DNA of 64,000 bases. Source: Acidimicrobiales bacterium (lineage in GTDB: Bacteria > Actinomycetota > Acidimicrobiia > Acidimicrobiales > DATDAH01). The DNA lies in contig JAEUJM010000029.1 in NCBI GenBank assembly GCA_016794585.1, forward strand, positions 62,001 to 126,000. The letters are read 5' to 3'. The position numbers were made by a program, and so were the translations under genes. Below the pieces are notes generated by a model. It did not search any database. It had not been told where the DNA came from and saw only the letters and a list, made by a program, of their open reading frames with translations. This document shows positions 46,559-54,371 of the stretch, in pieces (positions within the stretch are counted from its first letter, which is position 1; each line of letters opens with the position of its first letter).

Positions 46559-47950
46559 TCAGCAGACCTTGGCGCGCTTGTGCTCCTGGTGGGGCTTCTG
46601 GGAGCGGATCTCGGGCGGTAGGGCGCCGAGCTCGTCGCCGACGCGGTGGAAGTCGGCGATCAGCAGGTCGGCCATGTCGCGGCTCATGCCTTCGCGCACC
46701 ACGACCCGGATGACCGAGACGTCGTCGGCGTCCTTGGCGAGCGTGTAGGCCGGCACGATCCAGCCCCGCTCCTTCATCTTGGCGCTGATGTCGTAGGCGG
46801 TGAAGCCCATGCCGTCGGCCACCTTGGCGCAGACGAGGGGTAGGGCGTTGCGCTTGCTCATGAGCTCGAGGTACGGGCTCGCCTCGACGAGGTCGCTCAG
46901 GTAGTCGGCGGTGGCCGACAGGCGGGTCATCACGTCCGTGTAACCCTCACGACCCATGCGCAGGAAGTTGTAGTACTGCGCCACGATCTGGCTGGCGCCA
47001 CGCGAGAAGTTGAGGTCGAAGGTGGGCTGGTCGCCGCCCAGGTAGTTGGTGTGGAAGATGAGCTCCTCGGGCAGCTGGCTCTTGTCCCGCCAGAGGGCCC
47101 AGCCCACACCGGGGTACACCAGGCCGTACTTGTGGCCGGAGGCGTTGATGGACTTCACCCGCGGCAGGCGGAAGTCCCACGCCAGGTCGGGCTGGGTGAA
47201 GGGGGCCACGAAGGCGCCGCTGGCGCCGTCCACGTGGAGCGGGACGTCGAGGCCGGTGCGCTCCTGGAGGGCGTCGAGGGCGTCGGACAGGCCCTGGATG
47301 TCCTCGAACTCACCGGTGTAGGTCGAGCCGAGGATGCCCACGACGCCGATGGTGTTCTCGTCGACGAGCTCCATGGCCAGGGCCGGGTCGATGACCGTGC
47401 GCTCGGCGGTGATGGGAACGAAGCGGGGCTCGACGTCGAAGTAGCGGACGAACTTCTCCCAGCACACCTGCACCGTCTCGCTCATCACGAGGTTCGGGTG
47501 ATCGGTGGACTTGCCCTCGGCCTCGCGGGCCTTACGCCAGCGCCACTTCATGGCGAGACCGGCGAGGTGGATGGCCTCGGACGAGCCGACCGTGGCGGTT
47601 CCCATGGCGTGGGCCGAGTCGTCGGCGTGGAAGAGGTCGGCGAGGATGCTGACGCACCGGTTCTGGATCTCGGTGGTCTGGGGGTACTCGTCCTGGTCGA
47701 TGCTGTTGACGTTGAGGGTCTCGTTGATGAGCTTCTCGGCCTCAGGCTCCATCCAGGTGGTGACGAAGGTGGCGAGGTTCAGCGCCGGGTTGCCGTCGAG
47801 GGCGAGCTCGTCGTGGATGAGCTGGTACGCCAGGCGGGCGGGCATGTCCCCTTCGGGCAGGCGGTACTTCGGCACGGGCTCCGAGAGAGAGCGGCTGCCG
47901 TACGCAGGAGCCAGCGTGTCGTCAGGATCGTTCTCGGCGTGGTTGAACAT
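46559..47950 (-). CDS. gad: Glutamate decarboxylase (PLP-dependent)
   Basis: 463 residues, the usual length. The PLP-binding lysine is in SINASGHKYGLVYPG, with HVDGASGAFVAPF giving the cofactor Asp. TTEIQNRCVSILADLFHA and GTATVGSSEAIHLAGL are typical of GadB-type enzymes. It converts glutamate to GABA and consumes a proton, which helps acid tolerance in many bacteria. No gadC-type antiporter is adjacent; the divergent neighbour is a SulP transporter. A C-terminal segment with His and Lys (QEHKRAKVC) could be the pH-sensing tail. ATG start, with a -10 (TACTCT) at 47975-47980 on the minus strand. Confidence 0.94.
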   Translation of the reverse strand: MFNHAENDPDDTLAPAYGSRSLSEPVPKYRLPEGDMPARLAYQLIHDELALDGNPALNLATFVTTWMEPEAEKLINETLNVNSIDQDEYPQTTEIQNRCVSILADLFHADDSAHAMGTATVGSSEAIHLAGLAMKWRWRKAREAEGKSTDHPNLVMSETVQVCWEKFVRYFDVEPRFVPITAERTVIDPALAMELVDENTIGVVGILGSTYTGEFEDIQGLSDALDALQERTGLDVPLHVDGASGAFVAPFTQPDLAWDFRLPRVKSINASGHKYGLVYPGVGWALWRDKSQLPEELIFHTNYLGGDQPTFDLNFSRGASQIVAQYYNFLRMGREGYTDVMTRLSATADYLSDLVEASPYLELMSKRNALPLVCAKVADGMGFTAYDISAKMKERGWIVPAYTLAKDADDVSVIRVVVREGMSRDMADLLIADFHRVGDELGALPPEIRSQKPHQEHKRAKVC

Positions 47951-47974
47951 GGCGCCTCCTCAAGGTCGTGGCGC

Positions 47975-48054
47975 AGAGTAACCCCAGGGTTCGACACGCG
48001 CCCGCGTTCGGGGAACGAATCGTCCACATGGGGTGAAACCAGGCGGTTTAGTCT
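47975..48054. promoter_or_regulatory. Divergent promoter region of gad and SulP gene
   Basis: Two TAnnnT hexamers face outward: TACTCT (47980-47975, minus strand) ~25 nt before the gad ATG, and TAGTCT (48049-48054, plus strand) ~50 nt before the SulP ATG. Both leave a leader with purine-rich sequence, unlike the leaderless genes elsewhere in this window. Confidence 0.4.
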
Positions 48055-48105
48055 CTCGTGGCCTTGAACGGGGCGTGACGACAGAGGGAACAGGACGGGT
48101 TCACC

Positions 48106-49881
48106 ATGTCAACGGACACCACCGGCGATACCCCCGCACCCTCCGAACCCACGGGCACACCCGCTCGGCGCCGCCCCTTCTTCCAGGGTCTCCTGCCGCT
48201 CGACCGGGCGGGCATCACGACCCAGGTCGTGGCCGGCATCACGCTCGCGGCGCTCGCCATCCCCGAGGTCATGGGGTACGCCACCATCGCCGGCATGCCG
48301 GTCATCACCGGCCTCTACACGATCGTGCTCCCGGTGGTCGTCTTCGCCGTCCTCGGCTCCTCGCGCCACCTGGTGGTTGGGGCCGACTCCGCGACCGCGG
48401 CGGTGATGGCCGCGGGCCTGGCCGGCCTCGCCGCGACCGGCTCCAAGGAGTACGTGGCTCTCGCGGGACTGCTCGCGCTCATGGCCGCGGCGTTCCTCCT
48501 GCTGGCTCGCCTCGTGAAGCTGGGGTTCCTCGCCGACTTCCTCTCGCGCACCGTCCTGATCGGCTTCCTCACCGGCGTGGGCGTACAGGTGGCCTGTGGG
48601 CAGGTCGGCGGCCTCCTCGGGATCCAGGAAGGCACCGGGATCACGCTGCTCGGACGCACCGACAACGGCACCATCGGCAAGCTCGTGAGCACGCTCCAGA
48701 ACGTGGGCGACGTCAGTTGGTCCACGGTGGCGGTCTCTGCCGCAGTGATCGTCGTCATCTTGGGATCGAAGTACGTCACGAAGAAGGTCCCCGGCGCGCT
48801 CATCGCGGTGATCGGGGCCATCGCGGTCAGCTGGCACTGGGACCTGGTCGACCACGGGGTGTCGACGCTCGGCAAGGTGCCCAGCGGGCTCCCCTCGCTC
48901 GGCCTGCCCTCGGGCGGTGTCAACGCGATCGCCTCGCTCATCCCGACCGCGATCTCGGTGTTCATCCTGATCCTCGCCCAGAGCGCAGCCACCTCACGCG
49001 CCTACGCCGCGAAGTACAACGACGACTTCGACGAGAACGTCGACCTCGTCGGCCTGGGCGCCGCCAACATCGCCGCCGGCCTCAGCGGGACGTTCCTCGT
49101 GAACGGCAGCCCCACCAAGACGCAGATGGTCGACGGCGCCGGCGGGCGCAACCAGGTGGCCCAGCTGACCACCGGTGCGATCGTCGTCATCGTTCTGCTC
49201 TTCTTGACCGCGCCGCTCCAGTACATGCCCAACGCCGTGCTCGCGGCAGTGGTGTTCCTGATCGGGATCGAGCTCGTCGACCTCGGCGGGATGCGCAGGA
49301 TCCTCCGCCTCCGACCCGACGAGTTCGTCGTCGCCCTCGCCACCGCGGTCGCGGTGATCGCGGTCGGCGTCGAGCAGGGCATCATCCTGGCGATCGTCCT
49401 CTCCGTGATCGACCACCTGCGCAACTCGTACCGCCCGGTCACCTCGGTGATGGTGCCCGTCGACGGCGACCCCGCCTGGCGCCAGGCGCCGTTCCGCCCC
49501 GACGCCCGCACCCTTCCCGGCCTCGTCGTGTACCGCTTCGCCGGCGGGATCTACTACGCCAACGCCAACCACCTCGTGGAGGACCTCGCCCTGATCGTCG
49601 ACACCGCCGAGACCGGCGGTGAGACCCTCCGCTGGATCTGCATCGACTCCATGGTCATCGACGACGTGGACTACAGCGGGGCCGAGGCCCTCCGACAGGT
49701 CCACGCCAGCCTCACCGACCATGGCGTTCGCCTGGTGGTCGCCGAGCCGCTCCCCCAGGTCCGTGCCCTCATGGAGCGGTATGGGCTGGTCGACCTTCTG
49801 GGGGAAGACGCCTTCTACGCCACGCTCTCCGACGCCGTCGCCGCCTACCGAGCCATCGACACCCCTCCCAGGAGCACCTGA
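48106..49881 (+). CDS. SulP-family anion transporter with C-terminal STAS domain
   Basis: 591 residues. The transporter core (LLPLDRAGITTQVVAGITLA, then ALAIPEVMGYATIAGMPVIT) starts a run of about 12-14 helices of the SLC26/SulP fold; the motif NGSPTKTQMVDGAGGRNQVAQ lies in the later helices. A cytoplasmic STAS domain takes the last ~130 residues (YRFAGGIYYANANHLVED, WICIDSMVIDDVDYSGAEAL). Members carry sulfate, bicarbonate or dicarboxylates with Na+ or H+; this one cannot be assigned. It is divergent from gad and followed by the DUF2252 gene with 7 bp between. Confidence 0.9.
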   Translation: MSTDTTGDTPAPSEPTGTPARRRPFFQGLLPLDRAGITTQVVAGITLAALAIPEVMGYATIAGMPVITGLYTIVLPVVVFAVLGSSRHLVVGADSATAAVMAAGLAGLAATGSKEYVALAGLLALMAAAFLLLARLVKLGFLADFLSRTVLIGFLTGVGVQVACGQVGGLLGIQEGTGITLLGRTDNGTIGKLVSTLQNVGDVSWSTVAVSAAVIVVILGSKYVTKKVPGALIAVIGAIAVSWHWDLVDHGVSTLGKVPSGLPSLGLPSGGVNAIASLIPTAISVFILILAQSAATSRAYAAKYNDDFDENVDLVGLGAANIAAGLSGTFLVNGSPTKTQMVDGAGGRNQVAQLTTGAIVVIVLLFLTAPLQYMPNAVLAAVVFLIGIELVDLGGMRRILRLRPDEFVVALATAVAVIAVGVEQGIILAIVLSVIDHLRNSYRPVTSVMVPVDGDPAWRQAPFRPDARTLPGLVVYRFAGGIYYANANHLVEDLALIVDTAETGGETLRWICIDSMVIDDVDYSGAEALRQVHASLTDHGVRLVVAEPLPQVRALMERYGLVDLLGEDAFYATLSDAVAAYRAIDTPPRST

Positions 49882-49888
49882 GCACATC

Positions 49889-51307
49889 ATGTCCACCGAG
49901 TACGACCAGTCCACCATGACCATCGACGAGCGCATCGCCTTCGGCCGAGCAGCTCGAGAGCGCGTCTCCCGGAAGAGCCACGGCGAGTGGTCCCCCGCCA
50001 CCGACCGGCGCGACCCGGTCGAGTTCATCGAGGAGCAGGCCGCCACCCGCGTGCCCGAGCTGGTGCCGTTGCGCCACGGCCGCATGTCGACCTCCGCGTT
50101 CGCGTTCTTCCGCGGCGCCGCCCTCGTCATGGCCGCCGACCTCGCGTCCGTGCCCGACTCCGGGCTCACCGTCCAGCTGTGCGGCGACGCCCACCTGTCC
50201 AACTTCGGCCTGTTCCAGTCCCCCGAGCGCAAGCTCGTATTCAGCGTGAACGACTTCGACGAGACCCTGCCGGGCCCGTTCGAGTGGGACGTGAAGCGCC
50301 TCGCGGCCAGCATCGAGGTCGCCGGGCGTTCCCGCGGGTTCCCGGACGCCACGACGGGAACGGTGCTGTTGCAGACCGTGCGCGCCTACCGGGAGGCCAT
50401 GGCCTCGTTCGCGGCGACCAGCAACCTCGACACCTGGTACATCCGGCTCGACATCGACGGGATCCAGGAGCGTTGGGGCGCCCGGGCCCGGGCCAAGGAG
50501 TCCGCGAGCATGGCCCGGTTGGTCACGAAGGCGGAGTCCAAGACCCGCATGAAGGCCCTGGCCAAGCTCACCGAAGAGGTCGACGGCGAGCTGCGCTTCC
50601 GGAGCCACCGGCCGCTCCTGGTGCCCTTCGAGGACCTCGCCGGCGAGTCGGTCGAGAAGGCCCATGACATCGTCGTCGGTGCGCTCGGGTCCTACCGCGA
50701 CACCCTCAGCGCGGATCGCGCCCACCTGCTCGGGACGTACCGGTTCGTACAGCTGGCGCGGAAGGTCGTCGGTGTGGGCTCGGTGGGCACCCGGTGCTGG
50801 TTGGCCCTGTTCGTGGGCCGCGACAACGAGGACCCCCTCTTCCTCCAGATCAAGGAGGCCGAGGCGTCCGTGCTCGAGCGCTTCCTCGAGCCGACCGTGT
50901 ACGCCGAGCAGGGCCAGCGGGTGGTCGAGGGCCAGCGCCTCATGCAGACCAGCAGCGACATCTTCCTCGGCTGGGAGCGCATCCCCGGCACCCTCGCCAT
51001 GGACGGCCGCGACCACGACTACTACATGCGTCAGCTGTGGGACGGGAAGGGCTCGGCCGTCGTCGAGACCATGACCCCCCGGACCATGGGCATGTACGGG
51101 GAGATGTGCGCCTGGACCCTCGCCCGGGCCCACGCCCGCTCGGGCGACCCCATCGCCATCAGCGCCTACCTGGGCAACGGGAGTCGGTTCGACCGCTCGA
51201 TCGCTGCGTTCTCCCGGGCCTACGCCACCCAGAACGAACTCGACCACCAGGCGTTGTGCGACGCCATCGCCTCGGGTCGCCTCGAGTCGATGGCCGAGCC
51301 GGTCTGA
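49889..51307 (+). CDS. DUF2252-family protein
   Basis: 472 residues from the ATG at 49889. The typical opening LVPLRHGRMSTSAFAFFRGA and the kinase-like LCGDAHLSNFGLFQSPERKL and VFSVNDFDETLPGPFEWD motifs identify DUF2252, an uncharacterised family with a probable phosphotransferase-like fold: GDxHxxN and D-F-D-E resemble the catalytic loop and metal site. Substrate unknown. It begins 7 bp after the SulP stop and has no separate promoter, so it is likely co-transcribed with that transporter. Confidence 0.88.
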   Translation: MSTEYDQSTMTIDERIAFGRAARERVSRKSHGEWSPATDRRDPVEFIEEQAATRVPELVPLRHGRMSTSAFAFFRGAALVMAADLASVPDSGLTVQLCGDAHLSNFGLFQSPERKLVFSVNDFDETLPGPFEWDVKRLAASIEVAGRSRGFPDATTGTVLLQTVRAYREAMASFAATSNLDTWYIRLDIDGIQERWGARARAKESASMARLVTKAESKTRMKALAKLTEEVDGELRFRSHRPLLVPFEDLAGESVEKAHDIVVGALGSYRDTLSADRAHLLGTYRFVQLARKVVGVGSVGTRCWLALFVGRDNEDPLFLQIKEAEASVLERFLEPTVYAEQGQRVVEGQRLMQTSSDIFLGWERIPGTLAMDGRDHDYYMRQLWDGKGSAVVETMTPRTMGMYGEMCAWTLARAHARSGDPIAISAYLGNGSRFDRSIAAFSRAYATQNELDHQALCDAIASGRLESMAEPV

Positions 51308-51316
51308 GCCCTCGCC

Positions 51317-52921
51317 TCAGCCCCCCGCCGCGGCGGTGTCCTCGCGCTCGTACTCCTCGAGCAGGGCGAGCTCGCGGTCGTGGCGGGGGAACAGGAAGAA
51401 CACCAGGGCCGCGCCGGCCAGGATGGCGGCGACTCCGGCCACGTAGGCCCAGTCCTGGCCGTCGACGAAGGACGTCTTCGCCGCGGCGGTGATCTGGGAG
51501 GCGTACTGCGGGTGCTGCTCGGCCACGGCCTCGGCGCTGGCAAAGGAGCGCTGGAGCTGCGTCTGCACGCTGTCGGTGATGCGCGCCTGGTCGGCCGAGG
51601 GCGCTCCGGCGATGGCCGTCGCCACGGCGGCCGCGTAGCCGGCGGTCAGCAGCGCACCCATGATCGACTGCATGATGGCGCCGCCGAGGTCGCGCTGGAG
51701 GTCGGCAGTCCCCGAGGCCATGCCCGCCCGGGTGACGGGCACCGACCCGGTGAGCGAGTGCGACGCGGGGGTACCGGCGAGGCCCACGCCCAGCCCGACG
51801 AAGGCGTAGGCCAGCCCGACCAGCCAGTACGAGATCCCGTCCTCCCAGAACAGCAACATGGTGAGGAAGCCGAGCATGCAGAACACGTAGCCGCTGAGCA
51901 GCGTGAAGCGGGCGCCCTTGGCCTCGACGAGCTTGGCCGAGCGGGGGGCGGCCAGCACCATGCAGACCACCGCGGGGAGGATGGCCGCGCCGGCGTCGAG
52001 GCTCGAGTAGCCGAGCACGTTCTGGAGGAACTGCTGGCCCACGAACATGGCGCCCATGAGCGAGCCGAACACGATGATGCCGGCGAGCGCGGCCACCCAG
52101 AAGATGCGGCGGGCCGCCACCTTGAGGTCGTAGAGGGGGTTCGCGGCCCGCCGCTGGCGGATGAGGAACGCCGCCCCGGCGGCCAGGGCGAGCACTGCGA
52201 GGCCGAGCGCGACGGTGCCCTCGTCGGGGACGGGAGCGATGTTGATGGCCAGGACCACCGCCGCCACCATGACGACCGACAGGATCCCGCCCAGGTTGTC
52301 CACCGGATCGGAGGACTCGTTCACGTGGGCCGGCACGAGGCGCCACGCGAGGAGGAAGGCGACGGCCGCCAGGGGAAGCGTCACGAGGAAGACCGAGCCC
52401 CAGTAGAAGTGCAGCAGCAACGCCCCCGCGATGAGCGGGCCGAGCGCCGAGATGCCGCCGCCGAGGGCCGACCAGAGCGCGATCGAGCGGGTGCGGGCCG
52501 CGCCGGACCAGAGGGCCGTGATGAGTGCGAGCGTCGTGGGGTAGGCCATGCCCGCCGACAACCCGCCGAGGATGCGGGCGGCGATGAGCACGCCGATGCT
52601 CGGGGCGAAGGCGGCCAGGAGGCACGCCGGGACCGACAGGCCCACGCCGAGCAGCAGCATCAGCTTGCGCCCGTACCGGTCACCCAGGGCCCCGAGCCAG
52701 AGGACCGAGGCCGCCAGCCCCAGCGAGTACCCGACCGCGACCATGTCGAGGGAGGTCTGCGAGGCGGTGAACGCCTTGCCGATGTCGGGTAGGGCCACGT
52801 TCGCGACCGCGAGGTTCAGGTTGGCCACCGCGGCCACGAGGACCAGCGCCAGCAGGACTGCCTTCTCCTTGGCGGGCGCCGTGCTCTCGTCGCCCATCGA
52901 CACGTCGGTCTGCTCGCTCAC
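51317..52921 (-). CDS. DHA2-type MFS transporter
   Basis: 534 residues from the GTG at 52921, which has a GAGGGG site close by. About 14 helices. Motif A region is LGALGDRYGRKLMLLLG, the first helix contains VANLNLAVANVALPDIG, and the GTPASHSLTGSVPVTRAGMASG loop is typical of DHA2 transporters with a domain 5-like antiporter segment. It should export toxic compounds by proton exchange. An inverted repeat lies over the -10 of its promoter, suggesting repressor control. The frame extends 24 codons upstream across the promoter. Confidence 0.88.
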   Translation of the reverse strand: MSEQTDVSMGDESTAPAKEKAVLLALVLVAAVANLNLAVANVALPDIGKAFTASQTSLDMVAVGYSLGLAASVLWLGALGDRYGRKLMLLLGVGLSVPACLLAAFAPSIGVLIAARILGGLSAGMAYPTTLALITALWSGAARTRSIALWSALGGGISALGPLIAGALLLHFYWGSVFLVTLPLAAVAFLLAWRLVPAHVNESSDPVDNLGGILSVVMVAAVVLAINIAPVPDEGTVALGLAVLALAAGAAFLIRQRRAANPLYDLKVAARRIFWVAALAGIIVFGSLMGAMFVGQQFLQNVLGYSSLDAGAAILPAVVCMVLAAPRSAKLVEAKGARFTLLSGYVFCMLGFLTMLLFWEDGISYWLVGLAYAFVGLGVGLAGTPASHSLTGSVPVTRAGMASGTADLQRDLGGAIMQSIMGALLTAGYAAAVATAIAGAPSADQARITDSVQTQLQRSFASAEAVAEQHPQYASQITAAAKTSFVDGQDWAYVAGVAAILAGAALVFFLFPRHDRELALLEEYEREDTAAAGG

Positions 52922-52951
52922 TGTCCCCTCACCGGTCTCGTAACCACCTGT

Positions 52952-52967
52952 GCGCACGCTAGTGCGC
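52952..52967. promoter_or_regulatory. Perfect inverted repeat GCGCAC-GCTA-GTGCGC over the exporter -10 element
   Basis: Six-bp arms with a 4-nt spacer. On the minus strand, TAGCGT (52961-52956) inside the repeat is a -10 element giving the exporter a ~28-nt leader with the GAGGGG site. A bound dimer would block initiation, as a typical efflux-pump repressor would. Confidence 0.5.
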
Positions 52968-53000
52968 GGACCTTCGGCACCCCGGACCTCCACACCTCTC

Positions 53001-53006
53001 TAGCCT
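53001..53006 (+). promoter_or_regulatory. Candidate -10 element (TAGCCT) of leaderless radical SAM gene
   Basis: TAGCCT ends 6 nt before the ATG at 53013. The GAGGAG between is adjacent to the ATG and too close to act as a ribosome site. Confidence 0.55.
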
Positions 53007-53012
53007 GAGGAG

Positions 53013-54335
53013 ATGGCCCCGACCCCCGTCTCGCTCGGCCGCCGCTCCGACGGCGCCCCGCCCGGGCCGGCGCTGCCTTCCCCCCGCCCGCTCACCGCGC
53101 CGGCGCAGTTCCACGTCCTGGCCAAGCCGACCGGCCCCATCTGCAACCTGGACTGCGAGTACTGCTTCTTCCTGTCGAAAGAGGCGCTCTACCCCGGCGA
53201 CCGGTTCCGCATGGGCGACGACGTCCTCGAGCAGTACCTCCGCCAGCTCCTCGAGTCGATGGACGGGCCGACCGCCACCATCGCGTGGCAGGGCGGCGAG
53301 CCCACGCTGATGGGTGTGGACTTCTTCCGCCGAGCGGTGGAGCTGGCCGAGTCGCTCAAGCGGCCCGGCCAGCGCCTCGAGCACACCATCCAGACCAACG
53401 GCACGCTCCTCACCGACGAGTGGTGCGAGCTCCTCGCCCGGCACCGGTTCCTCGTCGGCATCAGCATCGACGGCCCTCCCGACCTGCACGACGCCTACCG
53501 GGTCGACAAGCGGGGCGGGCCGACGTCGGACAAGGTGCTGCGGGGCCTCGAGCTGCTGAAGGCCCACGGCGTCGACTGGAACGTCCTGTGCACGGTGCAC
53601 GCCGCCAACCAGCACGCGCCGCTGGAGATCTACCGGTGGTTCCGGGACGAGCTCGGCGCGGCACACGTCCAGCTCATCCCCATCGTCGAGCGCGACAACG
53701 ACACCGGCTACCAGGAGGGCGACCGGGTCACCGTCCGCTCGGTGGATCCCGAGGCGTGGGGCGAGTTCCTCGTGTCGGTCTTCGACGAGTGGCTGCGCCA
53801 CGACGTCGGCCGGGTGTTCGTGCCCCACTTCGACGCCGCCCTGGCGTCCTGGGTGGGGGCGCCGGCGTCGTTGTGCATCTTCGGCGAGACCTGCGGCGAC
53901 GCCGTGGCCCTCGAGCACAACGGGGACCTCTACTCCTGCGACCACTTCGTCGAGCCCGCCCACCTGCTCGGCAACATCGTCGACACCCACCTCGTCGAGC
54001 TGATGGCGTCCCCCCAGCAGCGTGCCTTCGGCGAGGCCAAGCGCGACACGCTGCCCCAGTACTGCCTCGACTGCGAGGTGCGCTTCGCCTGCCAGGGCGA
54101 GTGCCCCAAGAACCGGTTCACCACCACCCCCGACGGCGACCCGGGCCTCAACTACCTCTGTGCCGGGTACCGCCGCTTCTTCAACCACGTCGACGGGCCC
54201 ATGCGCCTGATGGCCGATCTGCTCCGTCAGGGCCGCTTCGCCGACGAGGTCATGGGCATCTTCGCCGGCGCCGGCCGCAACGACCCGTGCCCGTGCGGCA
54301 GCGGCCGCAAGGCCAAGCTCTGCCACGGCCGCTGA
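53013..54335 (+). CDS. Radical SAM/SPASM enzyme, anaerobic sulfatase-maturase type, with SEC-C tail
   Basis: 440 residues. The [4Fe-4S]-SAM motif is in GPICNLDCEYCFFLS (CxxxCxxC) near residue 45, then IAWQGGEPTLMG and the SAM-binding GISIDGPPDLHDAYR. A SPASM domain with a cluster of cysteines (CGDAVALEHNGDLYSCDHF, CLDCEVRFACQGECPKNR) holds two extra iron-sulfur clusters. This pattern is the anSME family, which converts Cys or Ser of sulfatases to formylglycine without oxygen. The last 20 residues form a SEC-C zinc motif (NDPCPCGSGRKAKLCHG), an uncommon addition. A Cys-type sulfatase is encoded at 33133-35484. Function on that substrate is inference. Confidence 0.9.
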   Translation: MAPTPVSLGRRSDGAPPGPALPSPRPLTAPAQFHVLAKPTGPICNLDCEYCFFLSKEALYPGDRFRMGDDVLEQYLRQLLESMDGPTATIAWQGGEPTLMGVDFFRRAVELAESLKRPGQRLEHTIQTNGTLLTDEWCELLARHRFLVGISIDGPPDLHDAYRVDKRGGPTSDKVLRGLELLKAHGVDWNVLCTVHAANQHAPLEIYRWFRDELGAAHVQLIPIVERDNDTGYQEGDRVTVRSVDPEAWGEFLVSVFDEWLRHDVGRVFVPHFDAALASWVGAPASLCIFGETCGDAVALEHNGDLYSCDHFVEPAHLLGNIVDTHLVELMASPQQRAFGEAKRDTLPQYCLDCEVRFACQGECPKNRFTTTPDGDPGLNYLCAGYRRFFNHVDGPMRLMADLLRQGRFADEVMGIFAGAGRNDPCPCGSGRKAKLCHGR

Positions 54336-54371
54336 CCGTCACCCCACGCGTTCTGACACCAGGATCGAGTG

